Shown here: in pieces, positions 9,227 through 17,818 of the stretch
Layout: every line of letters begins with the position of its first letter
Numbering within the stretch: the first letter of the stretch is position 1
Assembly (NCBI GenBank): GCA_017744735.1
Contig: JAGIAR010000004.1
Span: forward strand, 434,001-498,000
Source: Novosphingobium sp.
GTDB taxonomy: Bacteria > Pseudomonadota > Alphaproteobacteria > Sphingomonadales > Sphingomonadaceae
DNA: 64,000 nt
Direction of reading: 5' to 3'
Notes under the pieces: generated by a model
What the model was told of the DNA's origin: nothing
Seen by the model: the letters and a program-made list of their open reading frames with translations, nothing else
The model's database searches: none
Program-made: the position numbers and the translations under genes

Positions 9227-9528
9227 GGCTGTGCCTGGTAGGTGCGCCGGAAATCGGCGAGCAGCTTCGGCTTCGCGGCCTCGATGCAGGCCTTCACTTC
9301 GTCGCTGGCGGCCGCCCCCTTGCGGACGCATTGGGTCGCGGCCTTGCACAGCCGGCTATCGAGCTTCGCGCTGCCGCTGGTATCGCTCAGCGCGCAGCCA
9401 TACTTGCCCGCCGCGTCACGAGTGACGCTGGCGCTAATCCCGGCGAAGCGCTGCGCGATCACAACGATATCGCCGCCCTCGACCGCAGGGGCGGATCCGG
9501 CCAGCAGGATCGCGAGCAATGCGCTCAT
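9223..9528 (-). CDS. Small secreted protein encoded between sufC and sufD
   Basis: This 101-aa protein has an apparent signal peptide (MSALLAILLAGSAPAVEGG), so it probably acts in the periplasm, unlike its cytosolic SUF neighbours. The mature part has four Cys (YGCALSD, SRLCKAATQCVRKG, EVKACIEAAKP), suggesting two disulfides, and is helix-rich at the C-terminus. It overlaps sufC and sufD by 4 bp each, so it is almost certainly translated with them. I do not recognise the family. It may be an accidental rider in the operon, or an envelope factor responding to the same iron or oxidative stress. Confidence 0.75.
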   Translation of the reverse strand: MSALLAILLAGSAPAVEGGDIVVIAQRFAGISASVTRDAAGKYGCALSDTSGSAKLDSRLCKAATQCVRKGAAASDEVKACIEAAKPKLLADFRRTYQAQP

Positions 9529-10265
9529 GCGACTGCCTCGTAGCCCTGCTCTTCGAGCTCGAGCGCAAGCTCCGGCCCGCCGCTCTTCACGATCCGGCCC
9601 TTGGCTAGCACATGGACCACATCGGGCTTCACGACATCGAGCAGCCGCTGGTAGTGGGTGATCAGCAGCACCGCCTTGTCGGGGGCGCGCATGATCGTAT
9701 TGATGCCCTCGCCGACGATCCGCAACGCATCGATGTCGAGGCCCGAGTCCGTCTCGTCGAGCACCGCGAAGGCGGGATCGAGGATGCCCATCTGGACCAT
9801 CTCGGCGCGCTTCTTCTCGCCGCCCGAGAAGCCGACGTTCACCGGGCGCTTGAGCATGTCCATGTCGAGCCGTAGCAGCCCGGCCTTGTCCTTCGCGAGC
9901 TTGAGGAACTCGCCGCCCGACAGCGCCTCTTCCCCGCGGGTCTTGCGCTGGGCGTTGAGCGCCTCGCGCAGGAACTGGGCGAAGCTGACGCCCGGAATCT
10001 CGACCGGATACTGGAAGCCGAGGAACATCCCCGCCGCCGCGCGCTCGTGCGGTTCGAGATCGAGCAGATCGACGCCATTGAAGCTGACCGAACCCTGCGT
10101 AACCTCGTAACCGGGCCGGCCGCCGAGCACATAGGCCAGCGTCGACTTGCCCGCGCCGTTCGGCCCCATGATCGCATGCACCTCCCCCGCGCCGACGCTG
10201 AGCGTCAGCCCGTTGAGGATTGGCGTGCCGCCGACTTCGGCGTGGAGGTTTTCGATCTTCAGCAT
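9525..10265 (-). CDS. sufC: Fe-S assembly ATPase SufC
   Basis: SufC (246 aa) is the soluble ABC-type ATPase that drives SufBD remodelling during cluster assembly. It has Walker A GPNGAGKST (about residues 34-42), Q-loop GFQYPVEIPGV, the SufC-type signature FSGGEKKRAEMVQM, Walker B FAVLDETDSGLD and switch His in LLITHYQRLL. ETDSGLD and the absence of membrane segments separate it from transporter ATPases. It starts 1 bp after the DUF559 gene stop. Confidence 0.97.
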   Translation of the reverse strand: MLKIENLHAEVGGTPILNGLTLSVGAGEVHAIMGPNGAGKSTLAYVLGGRPGYEVTQGSVSFNGVDLLDLEPHERAAAGMFLGFQYPVEIPGVSFAQFLREALNAQRKTRGEEALSGGEFLKLAKDKAGLLRLDMDMLKRPVNVGFSGGEKKRAEMVQMGILDPAFAVLDETDSGLDIDALRIVGEGINTIMRAPDKAVLLITHYQRLLDVVKPDVVHVLAKGRIVKSGGPELALELEEQGYEAVA

Positions 10266-10266
10266 G

Positions 10267-10713
10267 TCAATTCCTGATCAGCGGCCGTTCGAACGGCTTG
10301 GCCAGTTCCTCGCGGATCGCCGCGAGGACCGGTTCGATGTCGGCGAGCACCTGTTCGTCGGCGAAGCGCAGCACGCGCACGCCGACTTCGGTGAGCTTGC
10401 GGTCGCTCAATTCGGCGATGGTCGCCTCGGGGCCTTCGGTGCCGCCGATCTCGATCACCAGCCAGCGCGGCTTGCAGGCGAAATCGGCGATGGTCGAGCC
10501 CATCACCACCTCGCGGTTGAAGGCGAAGCCGAGCTGCTTGTCCTTGAGCTGGTCCCACAGCGCCGCCTGCGCCGGGGTCGGATCGCGGCGCTGGGCGCGC
10601 GCGCGGTCCTTGAGCGCCGCAGCCCGGTTGGGCGAGACGTTCCAGCCCCGCGTGCGGTTGGCGGGCCTGTCCTCCGACGGAGCGGCGATCGAGAGTTTCC
10701 TGCGCTCGCTCAT
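10267..10713 (-). CDS. DUF559 (endonuclease-fold) protein inside the SUF operon
   Basis: This 148-aa protein contains a DUF559 domain, related to very-short-patch-repair-type endonucleases. Visible blocks are [24 protein letters not shown], split as family pattern LW-LR-L-GxxFRRQ, then [18 protein letters not shown] (the D-x10-ExxG arrangement typical of PD-(D/E)XK folds) and [17 protein letters not shown]. The start is ATG at 10713, overlapping the sufB stop by 4 bp; sufC follows after 1 bp. DUF559 proteins are usually stand-alone, so placement between sufB and sufC is odd. Role unknown: possibly nicking or repair of oxidised DNA, but that is a guess. Confidence 0.85.
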   Translation of the reverse strand: MSERRKLSIAAPSEDRPANRTRGWNVSPNRAAALKDRARAQRRDPTPAQAALWDQLKDKQLGFAFNREVVMGSTIADFACKPRWLVIEIGGTEGPEATIAELSDRKLTEVGVRVLRFADEQVLADIEPVLAAIREELAKPFERPLIRN

Positions 10714-12191
10714 CCGACCGACCCTTCCAGCGAAATACCCAGCAATTTCTGCGCCTCCACGGCAAATTCCATCGGCAGTTGCTGCAGCACTTCGCGGGCG
10801 AAGCCGTTGACGATCAGCGCGACCGCCTCTTCCTGACCCAGCCCGCGCTGCATCGCGTAGAACAGCTGGTCGTCGCTGATCTTGCTGGTGGTCGCCTCGT
10901 GCTCGACCTGCGCCGAGGGATTCTTGACCTCGATATAGGGCACGGTGTGCGCGCCGCATCTGTCGCCCAGCAGCAGGCTGTCGCACTGGGTGAAATTGCG
11001 CACATTGTCGGCATTCGCGCCCACGCGGACCAGCCCGCGATAGGTGTTGTTGCTCTTGCCGGCGCTGATGCCCTTGGAGACGATCGTCGAGCGGCTGCCC
11101 TTGCCGTTGTGGATCATCTTGGTGCCGGTATCGGCCTGCTGGAAATTGTTGGTCACCGCGACCGAATAGAACTCGCCGACCGAATCCTCTCCGTTGAGCA
11201 CGCAGGAGGGATACTTCCACGTGATCGCGCTGCCGGTCTCGACCTGCGTCCAGCTGACCTTGCTGCGCTTGCCCTGGCACAAAGCGCGCTTGGTGACGAA
11301 ATTGTAGATCCCGCCCTTGCCCTCGGCATCGCCCGGATACCAGTTCTGCACGGTCGAATACTTGATCTCGGCGTCGTCGAGCGCGACCAGTTCGACCACC
11401 GCGGCGTGGAGCTGGTTCTCGTCGCGCTGGGGCGCGGTGCAGCCTTCGAGATAGGAGACGTAGGCCCCCTTGTCCGCGACGATCAGCGTGCGTTCGAACT
11501 GGCCGGTGTTCTCGGCATTGATCCGGAAATAGGTGCTGAGCTCCATCGGGCAGCGCACGCCTTCGGGCACGTAGACGAAGGTCCCGTCCGAGAAGACCGC
11601 GCAATTGAGCGTCGCGAAATAATTGTCGTGGGCCGGCACGACCTTGCCCAGCCACTGCTTCACCAGCTCGGGATATTCGCGGATCGCCTCGCTGATCGAG
11701 AGGAAGATCACCCCGGCCTTCTTGAGCTCGTCGCGGAAGGTGGTCGCGACGCTGACGCTGTCGAACACCGCGTCGACCGCGACCTTGCGCGCGCCCTCGA
11801 CCCCGGCGAGCACCTTCTGCTCCTCGATCGGGATCCCGAGCTTCTCGTAAACCTTGAGGATTTCCGGATCGACCTCGTCGAGGCTGCCGAGCGACGGCTT
11901 CTTGGTCGGCTCGGCGTAGTAATAGGCATCCTGGTAGTCGATCGGCGGGATATTGAGCTTGGCCCAGTCGGGCGGGGTCATGGTCAGCCACAGGCGGAAC
12001 GCCTTGAGCCGCCATTCGAGCATCCATTCGGGCTCGTTCTTCTTCGCCGAGATGAAACGGACCGTATCCTCGCTCAGCCCCTTGGGCGCGAAGGTCTGTT
12101 CGATGTCGCTCGAGAAACCCCATTCGTAGGTTTCGAGCTTCTTCGCGGCGTCGCGCGCTTCCTGGTCGCGCAGGGTGGTTTCCTCGGTCAT
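10710..12191 (-). CDS. sufB: Fe-S assembly scaffold SufB
   Basis: SufB (493 aa) is the main scaffold on which clusters are built with SufC and SufD. Family motifs are clear: [54 protein letters not shown], and the C-terminal [21 protein letters not shown] region holding the conserved Cys used in assembly (quoted here only to locate it). Length is normal. It is the first structural gene after the Rrf2 regulator (4-bp overlap) and so the most 5' enzyme gene of the operon. Confidence 0.97.
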   Translation of the reverse strand: MTEETTLRDQEARDAAKKLETYEWGFSSDIEQTFAPKGLSEDTVRFISAKKNEPEWMLEWRLKAFRLWLTMTPPDWAKLNIPPIDYQDAYYYAEPTKKPSLGSLDEVDPEILKVYEKLGIPIEEQKVLAGVEGARKVAVDAVFDSVSVATTFRDELKKAGVIFLSISEAIREYPELVKQWLGKVVPAHDNYFATLNCAVFSDGTFVYVPEGVRCPMELSTYFRINAENTGQFERTLIVADKGAYVSYLEGCTAPQRDENQLHAAVVELVALDDAEIKYSTVQNWYPGDAEGKGGIYNFVTKRALCQGKRSKVSWTQVETGSAITWKYPSCVLNGEDSVGEFYSVAVTNNFQQADTGTKMIHNGKGSRSTIVSKGISAGKSNNTYRGLVRVGANADNVRNFTQCDSLLLGDRCGAHTVPYIEVKNPSAQVEHEATTSKISDDQLFYAMQRGLGQEEAVALIVNGFAREVLQQLPMEFAVEAQKLLGISLEGSVG

Positions 12192-12622
12192 GCCGGTTCC
12201 TCAAACGCCGGGGCGGGGGCAGGGGTGACGAAGCGGGTCAGCGGCACTTCCGCCAGCGCACCGCGCATCGCGGCATTGACCGCGCCCCAGTGCGGGCGGG
12301 CCGAGCAGCAGGCTTCGAGTGCGCAATCCTGCTTGCCGGTCTCGACGCAGGCGGTCAGCGCGATCGGCCCTTCGACCGCCTCGACGATATCGGCGAGCGA
12401 GATCGCCGCGGCCGGGCGGGCAAGCTGGAGCCCACCGTGCGCGCCGCGCACCGACCGGAGCAGCCCGGCACTCGACAGCATGCTGACCAGCTTCTGCACC
12501 GTCGGCACCGGCAGGCGAGTCTCTTCCGCGAGCTGCGCGGCAGACACGCGCGCGCCGCCGCAATGGCGCGCGGCGGCGCTCATCGTGACGACGGCATAAT
12601 CGGCCATGCTCGATAGACGCAT
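12188..12622 (-). CDS. Rrf2-family SUF regulator (IscR/SufR-like)
   Basis: This 144-aa Rrf2 protein has an N-terminal winged helix ([33 protein letters not shown]) and the wing [11 protein letters not shown]. Four Cys follow in the region where IscR binds its 2Fe-2S cluster: C92, C100, C105 and C106 ([17 protein letters not shown]). The likely role is repression of the downstream SUF genes when the cluster is present, an inference from the family and from its position as first gene of the operon. I chose ATG at 12622 because it gives the canonical Rrf2 start. Named iscR or sufR in related genomes. Confidence 0.9.
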   Translation of the reverse strand: MRLSSMADYAVVTMSAAARHCGGARVSAAQLAEETRLPVPTVQKLVSMLSSAGLLRSVRGAHGGLQLARPAAAISLADIVEAVEGPIALTACVETGKQDCALEACCSARPHWGAVNAAMRGALAEVPLTRFVTPAPAPAFEEPA

Positions 12623-12623
12623 A

Positions 12624-12640
12624 TTGCGACCCATTCTCAA
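12624..12640. promoter_or_regulatory. Imperfect palindrome at the SUF leader
   Basis: On the minus strand the sequence is TTGAGA-N5-TCGCAA, arms complementary except for one base, ending 2 bp before the regulator ATG. It could be an autoregulatory operator for the Rrf2 protein. It does not clearly match a known IscR box, so this is weak. Confidence 0.25.
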
Positions 12641-12663
12641 ATCGGAGTGATTCGTTCCGGTTT

Positions 12664-12691
12664 CATCTAGGGATCGGTCATCGCATTGCAA
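12664..12691 (-). promoter_or_regulatory. Candidate SUF operon promoter
   Basis: On the minus strand TTGCAA (12691-12686) and TAGATG (12669-12664) are separated by 16 bp, about 40 bp upstream of the Rrf2 ATG. Each hexamer matches the sigma-70 consensus at only 4 of 6 positions. It is proposed because the operon needs a promoter in this gap. Confidence 0.3.
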
Positions 12692-12723
12692 CATCGAATG
12701 CGCGAATCGCCGGATTCGGACGG

Positions 12724-12760
12724 AAAAAAGGGCGGCCGTTCCGGATGGAAGGCCGCCCTT
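12724..12760 (-). terminator. Strong Rho-independent terminator, minus strand
   Basis: A perfect 10-bp stem (AAGGGCGGCC at 12728-12737 with GGCCGCCCTT at 12751-12760) encloses a 13-nt loop. On the minus strand it is followed by six T. No annotated gene on that strand ends here: the SUF operon starts 100 bp further on and pyrD points the other way. It must therefore end a short transcript starting within 12761-12950. Confidence 0.85.
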
Positions 12761-12840
12761 AAGTCGAGAACTCGAAAACATTGCTGCTTCGAGCCCTTCG
12801 GGTCGCAGGACTGCTCTAGCACGAAAGCGGGAGAGGAATT
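12724..12840 (-). ncRNA. Candidate small RNA ending at the 12.73 kb terminator
   Basis: The 330-bp gap between the SUF regulator and pyrD contains no convincing gene. A minus-strand transcript ending at the strong terminator would contain a second hairpin (CUCGAA at 12793-12788 pairing with UUCGAG at 12776-12771, 11-nt loop) just before the terminator stem. This two-hairpin layout suits a stable small RNA. A 66-codon frame (12867-12667) crosses it but runs straight through the terminator, so I do not call it. The 5' end is a guess and no good promoter was found. No known RNA family was recognised. Confidence 0.4.
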
Positions 12841-12952
12841 GTAAGAAAGCGACATCGGCAGTGGCATTTGGGTGACAGGGCCAAAGATTATCGAAACCCA
12901 TTCGCAACGCCCGGCTCGTGACAGCGCGGGCGGCTTCGCCTAGCGCAGCGGG

Positions 12953-14011
12953 ATGAGCTTCTTCGGCCTGATCCGACCTGCCCTGTTCGCACTCGATCCC
13001 GAGACCGCGCACGGGTTTGCGCTGCGCGCGCTCAAGCTGTTGCCGGCCGGAGCGCCGCCCGCGCCGGACGGTCCGCTGGCGACCACGGTGGCCGGGATCG
13101 CTTTCCCCAATCCGCTGGGCATGGCGGCCGGGTTCGACAAGGACGGCGAAGTGCCAGATGCACTGCTGGGCCTGGGCTTCGGTTTCGCCGAGGTCGGCTC
13201 GATCACGCCGCTGCCGCAGGCGGGCAATCCCAGGCCGCGGCTGTTCCGGCTGACGCAGGACCGCGCGGTGATCAACCGCATGGGCTTCAACAACCACGGC
13301 GCGGCGGAGGCCGCGGCGCGGCTGGCCGCGCGCAAGGCGCGCGGGGGGGTAGTCGGCATCAACCTCGGCGCGAACAAGGATTCGCCGGACCGGATCGCCG
13401 ATTATGCGGTGATGGCGCGCGCGATGGCGCCGCTGGCGACCTATCTCGCGGTCAATGTCTCGAGCCCGAACACCCCCGGATTGCGCGCGCTGCAGGACGA
13501 GGGCGCGCTGCGCGAACTGCTGCGGGCGGTGGAAGACGGGGCAAGCGAGGCGACCAAGGGCAAACCGCCGCCGATCTTCCTCAAGGTCGCGCCCGATCTC
13601 GAGCCGGCCGATATCGATGCGATCGCACGGATTGCGATCGAGGCCCGGCTGGGCGCGCTGATTGTCTCGAACACCACCATCTCGCGTCCGCAAGGCTCCC
13701 TGGCGCTCGCCTCGCGCGACGCAGGCGAAACCGGCGGGCTCTCGGGCGCGCCGCTGCGCGATCTCGCGCAGCAACGCCTGCGCGATTTCCGCAAGGCGAC
13801 CGGCGGGGCGATCCCGCTGGTCGGGGTCGGCGGGATCGCGACGGCCGAGGACGCGTGGCAGCGGATTCGGGCCGGAGCGAGCCTGGTGCAGCTCTATTCG
13901 GCGATGGTCTACGAAGGACCGGGGATCGCAAAGAGCATCCTGCGCGGCCTACCGAAGTTGATGCGGCGCGACGGATTGGGCTCGATCGCCGAGGCGGTCG
14001 GCACACTCTGA
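12953..14011 (+). CDS. pyrD: Dihydroorotate dehydrogenase (quinone), class 2
   Basis: This 352-aa class 2 enzyme oxidises dihydroorotate to orotate on the inner membrane, passing electrons to quinone; it is the fourth step of pyrimidine synthesis. Motifs seen: the N-terminal amphipathic helix FFGLIRPALFALDPETAHG (membrane and quinone side), FPNPLGMAAGFDKDG, the FMN region MGFNNHG, the catalytic-Ser neighbourhood NVSSPNTPGLR, and the C-terminal IPLVGVGGIATAEDAW. Length and start are typical. It stands alone, 166 bp before the next plus-strand gene. Confidence 0.96.
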   Translation: MSFFGLIRPALFALDPETAHGFALRALKLLPAGAPPAPDGPLATTVAGIAFPNPLGMAAGFDKDGEVPDALLGLGFGFAEVGSITPLPQAGNPRPRLFRLTQDRAVINRMGFNNHGAAEAAARLAARKARGGVVGINLGANKDSPDRIADYAVMARAMAPLATYLAVNVSSPNTPGLRALQDEGALRELLRAVEDGASEATKGKPPPIFLKVAPDLEPADIDAIARIAIEARLGALIVSNTTISRPQGSLALASRDAGETGGLSGAPLRDLAQQRLRDFRKATGGAIPLVGVGGIATAEDAWQRIRAGASLVQLYSAMVYEGPGIAKSILRGLPKLMRRDGLGSIAEAVGTL

Positions 14012-14177
14012 ATCGGCTTTCGCTGCGTCCTTTCTACCTGTCCTACACGCTTCGCTTCTGCCATGGTCGGCGAAAGTCGGCGGACTCGTCCGGGACAGGC
14101 CCTTTCGAAGGTCACACTGCCGGTGCGGGATTCTTCCGCAAGTCGCTAAGAACAAACCGAAAGCCCCGGAAAGTCAC

Positions 14178-15920
14178 ATGGTTTCACTACGCGTTCTGCG
14201 TCACCTTCCCCAGCGCCTTACCCTCGGATTTGCCGCCTTCGCACTCGCCGCCTGCGCAACCGACGGCAACGGCGCGTTCGCTTCCACCCCCAAGTCCGAA
14301 GCCGCGGGCGCCGTCAGCGCGGCCGATCCGCGCGCGGCCGAAGCAGGGGCCGAGATGCTGCGCCGGGGCGGCAGCGCGACCGACGCTGCGATCGCGACGA
14401 TGCTGGCGCTGGGCGTGATCGAGCCGCAGAGTTCCGGCATCGGCGGCGGCGGCTTCCTCGTCACCGGCGACCGGGACGGCGGGGTGATGACCTTCGACGG
14501 GCGCGAGACGGCGCCGATGGCGGCGAGCCCCGAGTGGTTTCTCGACGCGTCCGGCCATCCGCGGCAGTTCATGGATGCGGTGCGCTCGGGCCTCAGCGTC
14601 GGCGTGCCGGGCAATCTGCGCCTCGCGGAAAAGGCGCACGACCGCAGCGGCAAGCTGCCGTGGAAGACCCTGTTCGGCCCTGCGATAGCGCTGGCGGAGA
14701 ACGGCTACGCGATCACCGAAAGGATGCACGACTTCCTCGGCGATGCGAAAGACCGGGCCGCCAGGGTTCCGGAGGGGCGTGCGCTGTTCTTCGACGCCGC
14801 GGGGAATCCCAAGCCGGTCGGGACGATCGTGAAGAACCCCGCCCTCGCCGCGACGCTGAGAGAGATCGCGGAAAAGGGGCCCGACGCCTTCTACACCGGC
14901 GCCAATGCGCTGGCGATCGCTACCGACGTGGCCGCGGACACGCCCGGCGCGCGGGGGATGGTGACCGGCGACATCGAGCATTACGTGGCGAAGGAGCGGG
15001 CTCCGGTCTGCGGCACCTATCGCGGCTACCGGATCTGCGGGATGGGCCCGCCCTCGTCGGGCGCGACCACCGTGCTCGCGATCCTCAAGCAGCTCGAACG
15101 CTTCGACCTCGCCCGGCTGGGCAAGGATTCGCCGGTGGCCTGGCACCTTTTCGCCGAATCGCAGCGGCTCGCCTATGCCGACCGCGAGCTCTATCTCGGC
15201 GACACGGATTTCGTGCAGGTGCCGGTCAAGGGTCTGGTCGACGACGCCTATCTGAAGCAGCGCGGCACGCTGATCTCGCCGGACCATACGATGGCCACCG
15301 CGACCGCGGGCAAGCCGCCGAGCGACGCGTCGCTTTCCTATGCCGACGGCGACGAGCCCGAGGAGCACGGCACCACCCATTTCGTTGCGATCGACCAGTG
15401 GGGCGACGCGGCAAGCTATACCTCCACCGTCGAGGGATCGTTCGGTTCGGGGCTGATGGTCGGCGGCTATTATCTCAACAACGAGCTGACCGATTTCAGC
15501 TTCACCCCTGACGTTGCCGGCGTGCCGGTCGCCAACCGCGTCGAGCCGGGCAAGCGCCCGCGCAGCTCGATGTCGCCGACGCTGGTCTACGACAAGAATG
15601 GGCAGCTGGTGCTTGCGATCGGTGCGGCCGGCGGCGCGACCATCCCGGTGCAGGTGGCGAAAGCGCTGATCGGCTGGATCGACTGGCGCCTGAGCGCCGA
15701 GGACGCGATTGCGCTGCCGATGCTGTTCTCGCCCGGCGATGCGATCATGATCGAGCCCGGCTCACCGCTCAAGGCGATGGTACCGGCGCTCCAGGCGCTC
15801 GGCCACGCGAATATCGCCGAGCGGCCGATGCCGCTGAAGGCCAATGCGATCGAGCGCACCGCCGGGGGCTGGGTCGGCGCCGCCGATCCACGCAGCGAGG
15901 GCGGCTGGGTCAAGCAGTAA
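14178..15920 (+). CDS. ggt: Gamma-glutamyltransferase, lipoprotein-type
   Basis: This 580-aa Ntn-hydrolase precursor cleaves gamma-glutamyl bonds of glutathione and transfers or hydrolyses the glutamyl group. The signal ends LAACA (Cys26), suggesting lipid anchoring in the envelope. The large subunit has DGRETAP (R109 region). Autocleavage is expected before the nucleophile Thr399 in EHGTTHF. The small subunit has FGSGLMVGGYYLNNELTDF and the RPRSSMSPT loop. A perfect hairpin follows the stop. Likely role: periplasmic glutathione breakdown. Confidence 0.93.
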   Translation: MVSLRVLRHLPQRLTLGFAAFALAACATDGNGAFASTPKSEAAGAVSAADPRAAEAGAEMLRRGGSATDAAIATMLALGVIEPQSSGIGGGGFLVTGDRDGGVMTFDGRETAPMAASPEWFLDASGHPRQFMDAVRSGLSVGVPGNLRLAEKAHDRSGKLPWKTLFGPAIALAENGYAITERMHDFLGDAKDRAARVPEGRALFFDAAGNPKPVGTIVKNPALAATLREIAEKGPDAFYTGANALAIATDVAADTPGARGMVTGDIEHYVAKERAPVCGTYRGYRICGMGPPSSGATTVLAILKQLERFDLARLGKDSPVAWHLFAESQRLAYADRELYLGDTDFVQVPVKGLVDDAYLKQRGTLISPDHTMATATAGKPPSDASLSYADGDEPEEHGTTHFVAIDQWGDAASYTSTVEGSFGSGLMVGGYYLNNELTDFSFTPDVAGVPVANRVEPGKRPRSSMSPTLVYDKNGQLVLAIGAAGGATIPVQVAKALIGWIDWRLSAEDAIALPMLFSPGDAIMIEPGSPLKAMVPALQALGHANIAERPMPLKANAIERTAGGWVGAADPRSEGGWVKQ

Positions 15921-15921
15921 G

Positions 15922-15949
15922 GCGACCTTGCCGCTCCGGACAAGGTCGC
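15922..15949 (+). terminator. Hairpin after ggt
   Basis: A perfect 9-bp stem (GCGACCTTG with CAAGGTCGC) and 10-nt loop start one base after the ggt stop. There is no T-run, so it may work weakly, with Rho, or only as an mRNA 3' stabiliser. Confidence 0.45.
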
Positions 15950-15998
15950 TTACACGCTTGGGCGGAGACCGGCCGCAAGACCGGGCGAGAGGGGAACG

Positions 15999-17801
15999 AT
16001 GAAGCTCACCGATTTCGCATCGGCCAACAATCTGGTGGAGCTGTTCCTCAGCCGGGCGGACGAGCTCGGCGAAAAGCCGTTCCTGTGGGCCAAGCGCGGC
16101 GGCCAGTGGCATTCGCAGAGCTGGAACGAAGTCGCGCGCAAGGTCTGCCTGTTTGCAGAGAACCTGCGCAAGCTGGGCCTCAAGGACGGGGACCGGGTGG
16201 TGCTGGTGTCCGAAAACCGGCCCGGCTGGTGCATCGCCGATCTGGCGATCATGGCGGCCGGCTGCGTGACCGTGCCCGCCTACATCACCAACACCGAGCG
16301 CGACCACCAGCATATCCTCGACAACTCCGGCGGGCGCGCGGTGATCGTCTCGACCGACAAGCTTGCGAAGCCGCTGATTCCGGCGGCGATGAGCTCGGGG
16401 CTGATCGAGCACGTGATCGGGATCGACGGCCTCAATGTCCAGCAATCGGGCAGTTTCGACTATCACAGCTGGGAGAGCATGCTCGAAGGCAACGCCGCCG
16501 AAGCCCGCCGGGCGGTGGAGGAGCGGCTGAAGGGGATCGGCCGCGACACGCTCGCCTGCATCATCTACACCAGCGGCACCGGCGGCGCACCGCGCGGGGT
16601 GATGCTCCACCACGGCGCGATCCTGTGCAACATCGAGGGTTCGGCCTATCTGCTGGTCGAGGATTTCGGGTGGGACGACGAGGTGTTCCTCTCGTTCCTT
16701 CCGCTCAGCCACGCTTACGAACATACCGGCGGGCAGTTCCTGCCGATCGCGCTCGGTTCGCAGATCTATTACGCCGAGGGGCTGGACAAGCTCGCGAGCA
16801 ATATCGAGGAAGTCCGCCCGACGATCATGGTGGTGGTGCCGCGGCTGTTCGAAGTGCTGCGCGCGCGGATCATCAAGCAGGTCGAAAAGCAGGGCAAGTT
16901 CGCAAACTATCTGATGGACCGCGCGCTGCAGATCGGCGAGCAAGGCTTTGCCGGGCGCAAACGGCTGCGCGACCTGCCGATGAAACTGCTGCTCGAGCGT
17001 ACGCTCAAGCCCAAGATTCGCGCGCGCTTCGGCGGGCGGATCAAGGCGCTGGTCTCGGGCGGCGCGCCGCTCAATCCCGACGTCGGCACCTTCTTCGAGG
17101 CAATGGGGCTGACCATGCTGCAAGGCTACGGCCAGACCGAGGCCGCGCCGGTAATCAGCTGCAACCGGCCCAAGGCGGGGCTCAAGATGGACACGGTCGG
17201 GCCGCCGATGCGGGGGGTCGAGGTGAAGATCGCCGGCGACGGAGAAATCCTCGTGCGCGGCGAACTGGTGATGCAGGGCTACTGGCGCAATCCGGCGGAA
17301 ACCGAGCGCACCCTCATCGACGGCTGGCTGCACACCGGCGACATCGGCCATCTCGACGGCAAGGGCCGGATCGTGATCACCGACCGCAAGAAGGACATGA
17401 TCGTCAACGACAAGGGCGACAATGTCGCCCCGCAGAAGATCGAGGGCATGCTGACCCTGCAAAGCGAGATCGCGCAGGCGATGGTTGCGGGCGACAAGCG
17501 GCCTTATATCGTCGGACTGATCGTGCCCGATCCCGAATGGGCGGTCGAATGGGCGCGCGCCAACGACGAGAAGTTCGACCTTGTCCGTTTGCAGGAAATG
17601 CCCGCCTTCCGCAGCGCTGTCCGCGCGGCGGTGGACCGGGTGAACAAGGATCTTTCGGTGACCGAGAAGGTCCGCCAGTTCGCCTTCGCCGACGAGGCCT
17701 TCACGATCGAGAACGGCGAGATGACGCCGAGCCTCAAGATCCGCCGGCACATGATCAAGGCGCGCTACGGCGAGCGTCTCGACGCGCTGTACAAGGACTA
17801 G
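15999..17801 (+). CDS. Long-chain fatty acid CoA ligase (AMP-forming)
   Basis: This 600-aa ANL-superfamily enzyme activates fatty acids to acyl-CoA through an acyl-AMP. The P-loop YTSGTGGAPRG (residues 190-200) departs from the usual YTSGTTGxPKG at one Thr and the Lys. Later motifs are GYGQTEAAP (A5), GWLHTGDIGHLD (A7) and ITDRKKDMIVNDKGDNVAP (A8 hinge; the catalytic Lys region follows). The length and FadD15-like C-terminus fit the long-chain class. It stands alone after ggt; an acyl-CoA dehydrogenase is at 57149-58876. Confidence 0.9.
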   Translation: MKLTDFASANNLVELFLSRADELGEKPFLWAKRGGQWHSQSWNEVARKVCLFAENLRKLGLKDGDRVVLVSENRPGWCIADLAIMAAGCVTVPAYITNTERDHQHILDNSGGRAVIVSTDKLAKPLIPAAMSSGLIEHVIGIDGLNVQQSGSFDYHSWESMLEGNAAEARRAVEERLKGIGRDTLACIIYTSGTGGAPRGVMLHHGAILCNIEGSAYLLVEDFGWDDEVFLSFLPLSHAYEHTGGQFLPIALGSQIYYAEGLDKLASNIEEVRPTIMVVVPRLFEVLRARIIKQVEKQGKFANYLMDRALQIGEQGFAGRKRLRDLPMKLLLERTLKPKIRARFGGRIKALVSGGAPLNPDVGTFFEAMGLTMLQGYGQTEAAPVISCNRPKAGLKMDTVGPPMRGVEVKIAGDGEILVRGELVMQGYWRNPAETERTLIDGWLHTGDIGHLDGKGRIVITDRKKDMIVNDKGDNVAPQKIEGMLTLQSEIAQAMVAGDKRPYIVGLIVPDPEWAVEWARANDEKFDLVRLQEMPAFRSAVRAAVDRVNKDLSVTEKVRQFAFADEAFTIENGEMTPSLKIRRHMIKARYGERLDALYKD

Positions 17802-17818
17802 TTTGCCGAGGAGCTGGC

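Noticed and set aside
11214-11223. TTCCACGTGA in sufB
   Set aside because: Half-site only, 32 kb from the origin, no second arm.
12667-12867. 66-codon minus-strand frame in the SUF-pyrD gap
   Set aside because: It continues through a strong terminator, so it could not be translated in full; treated as part of a possible sRNA.
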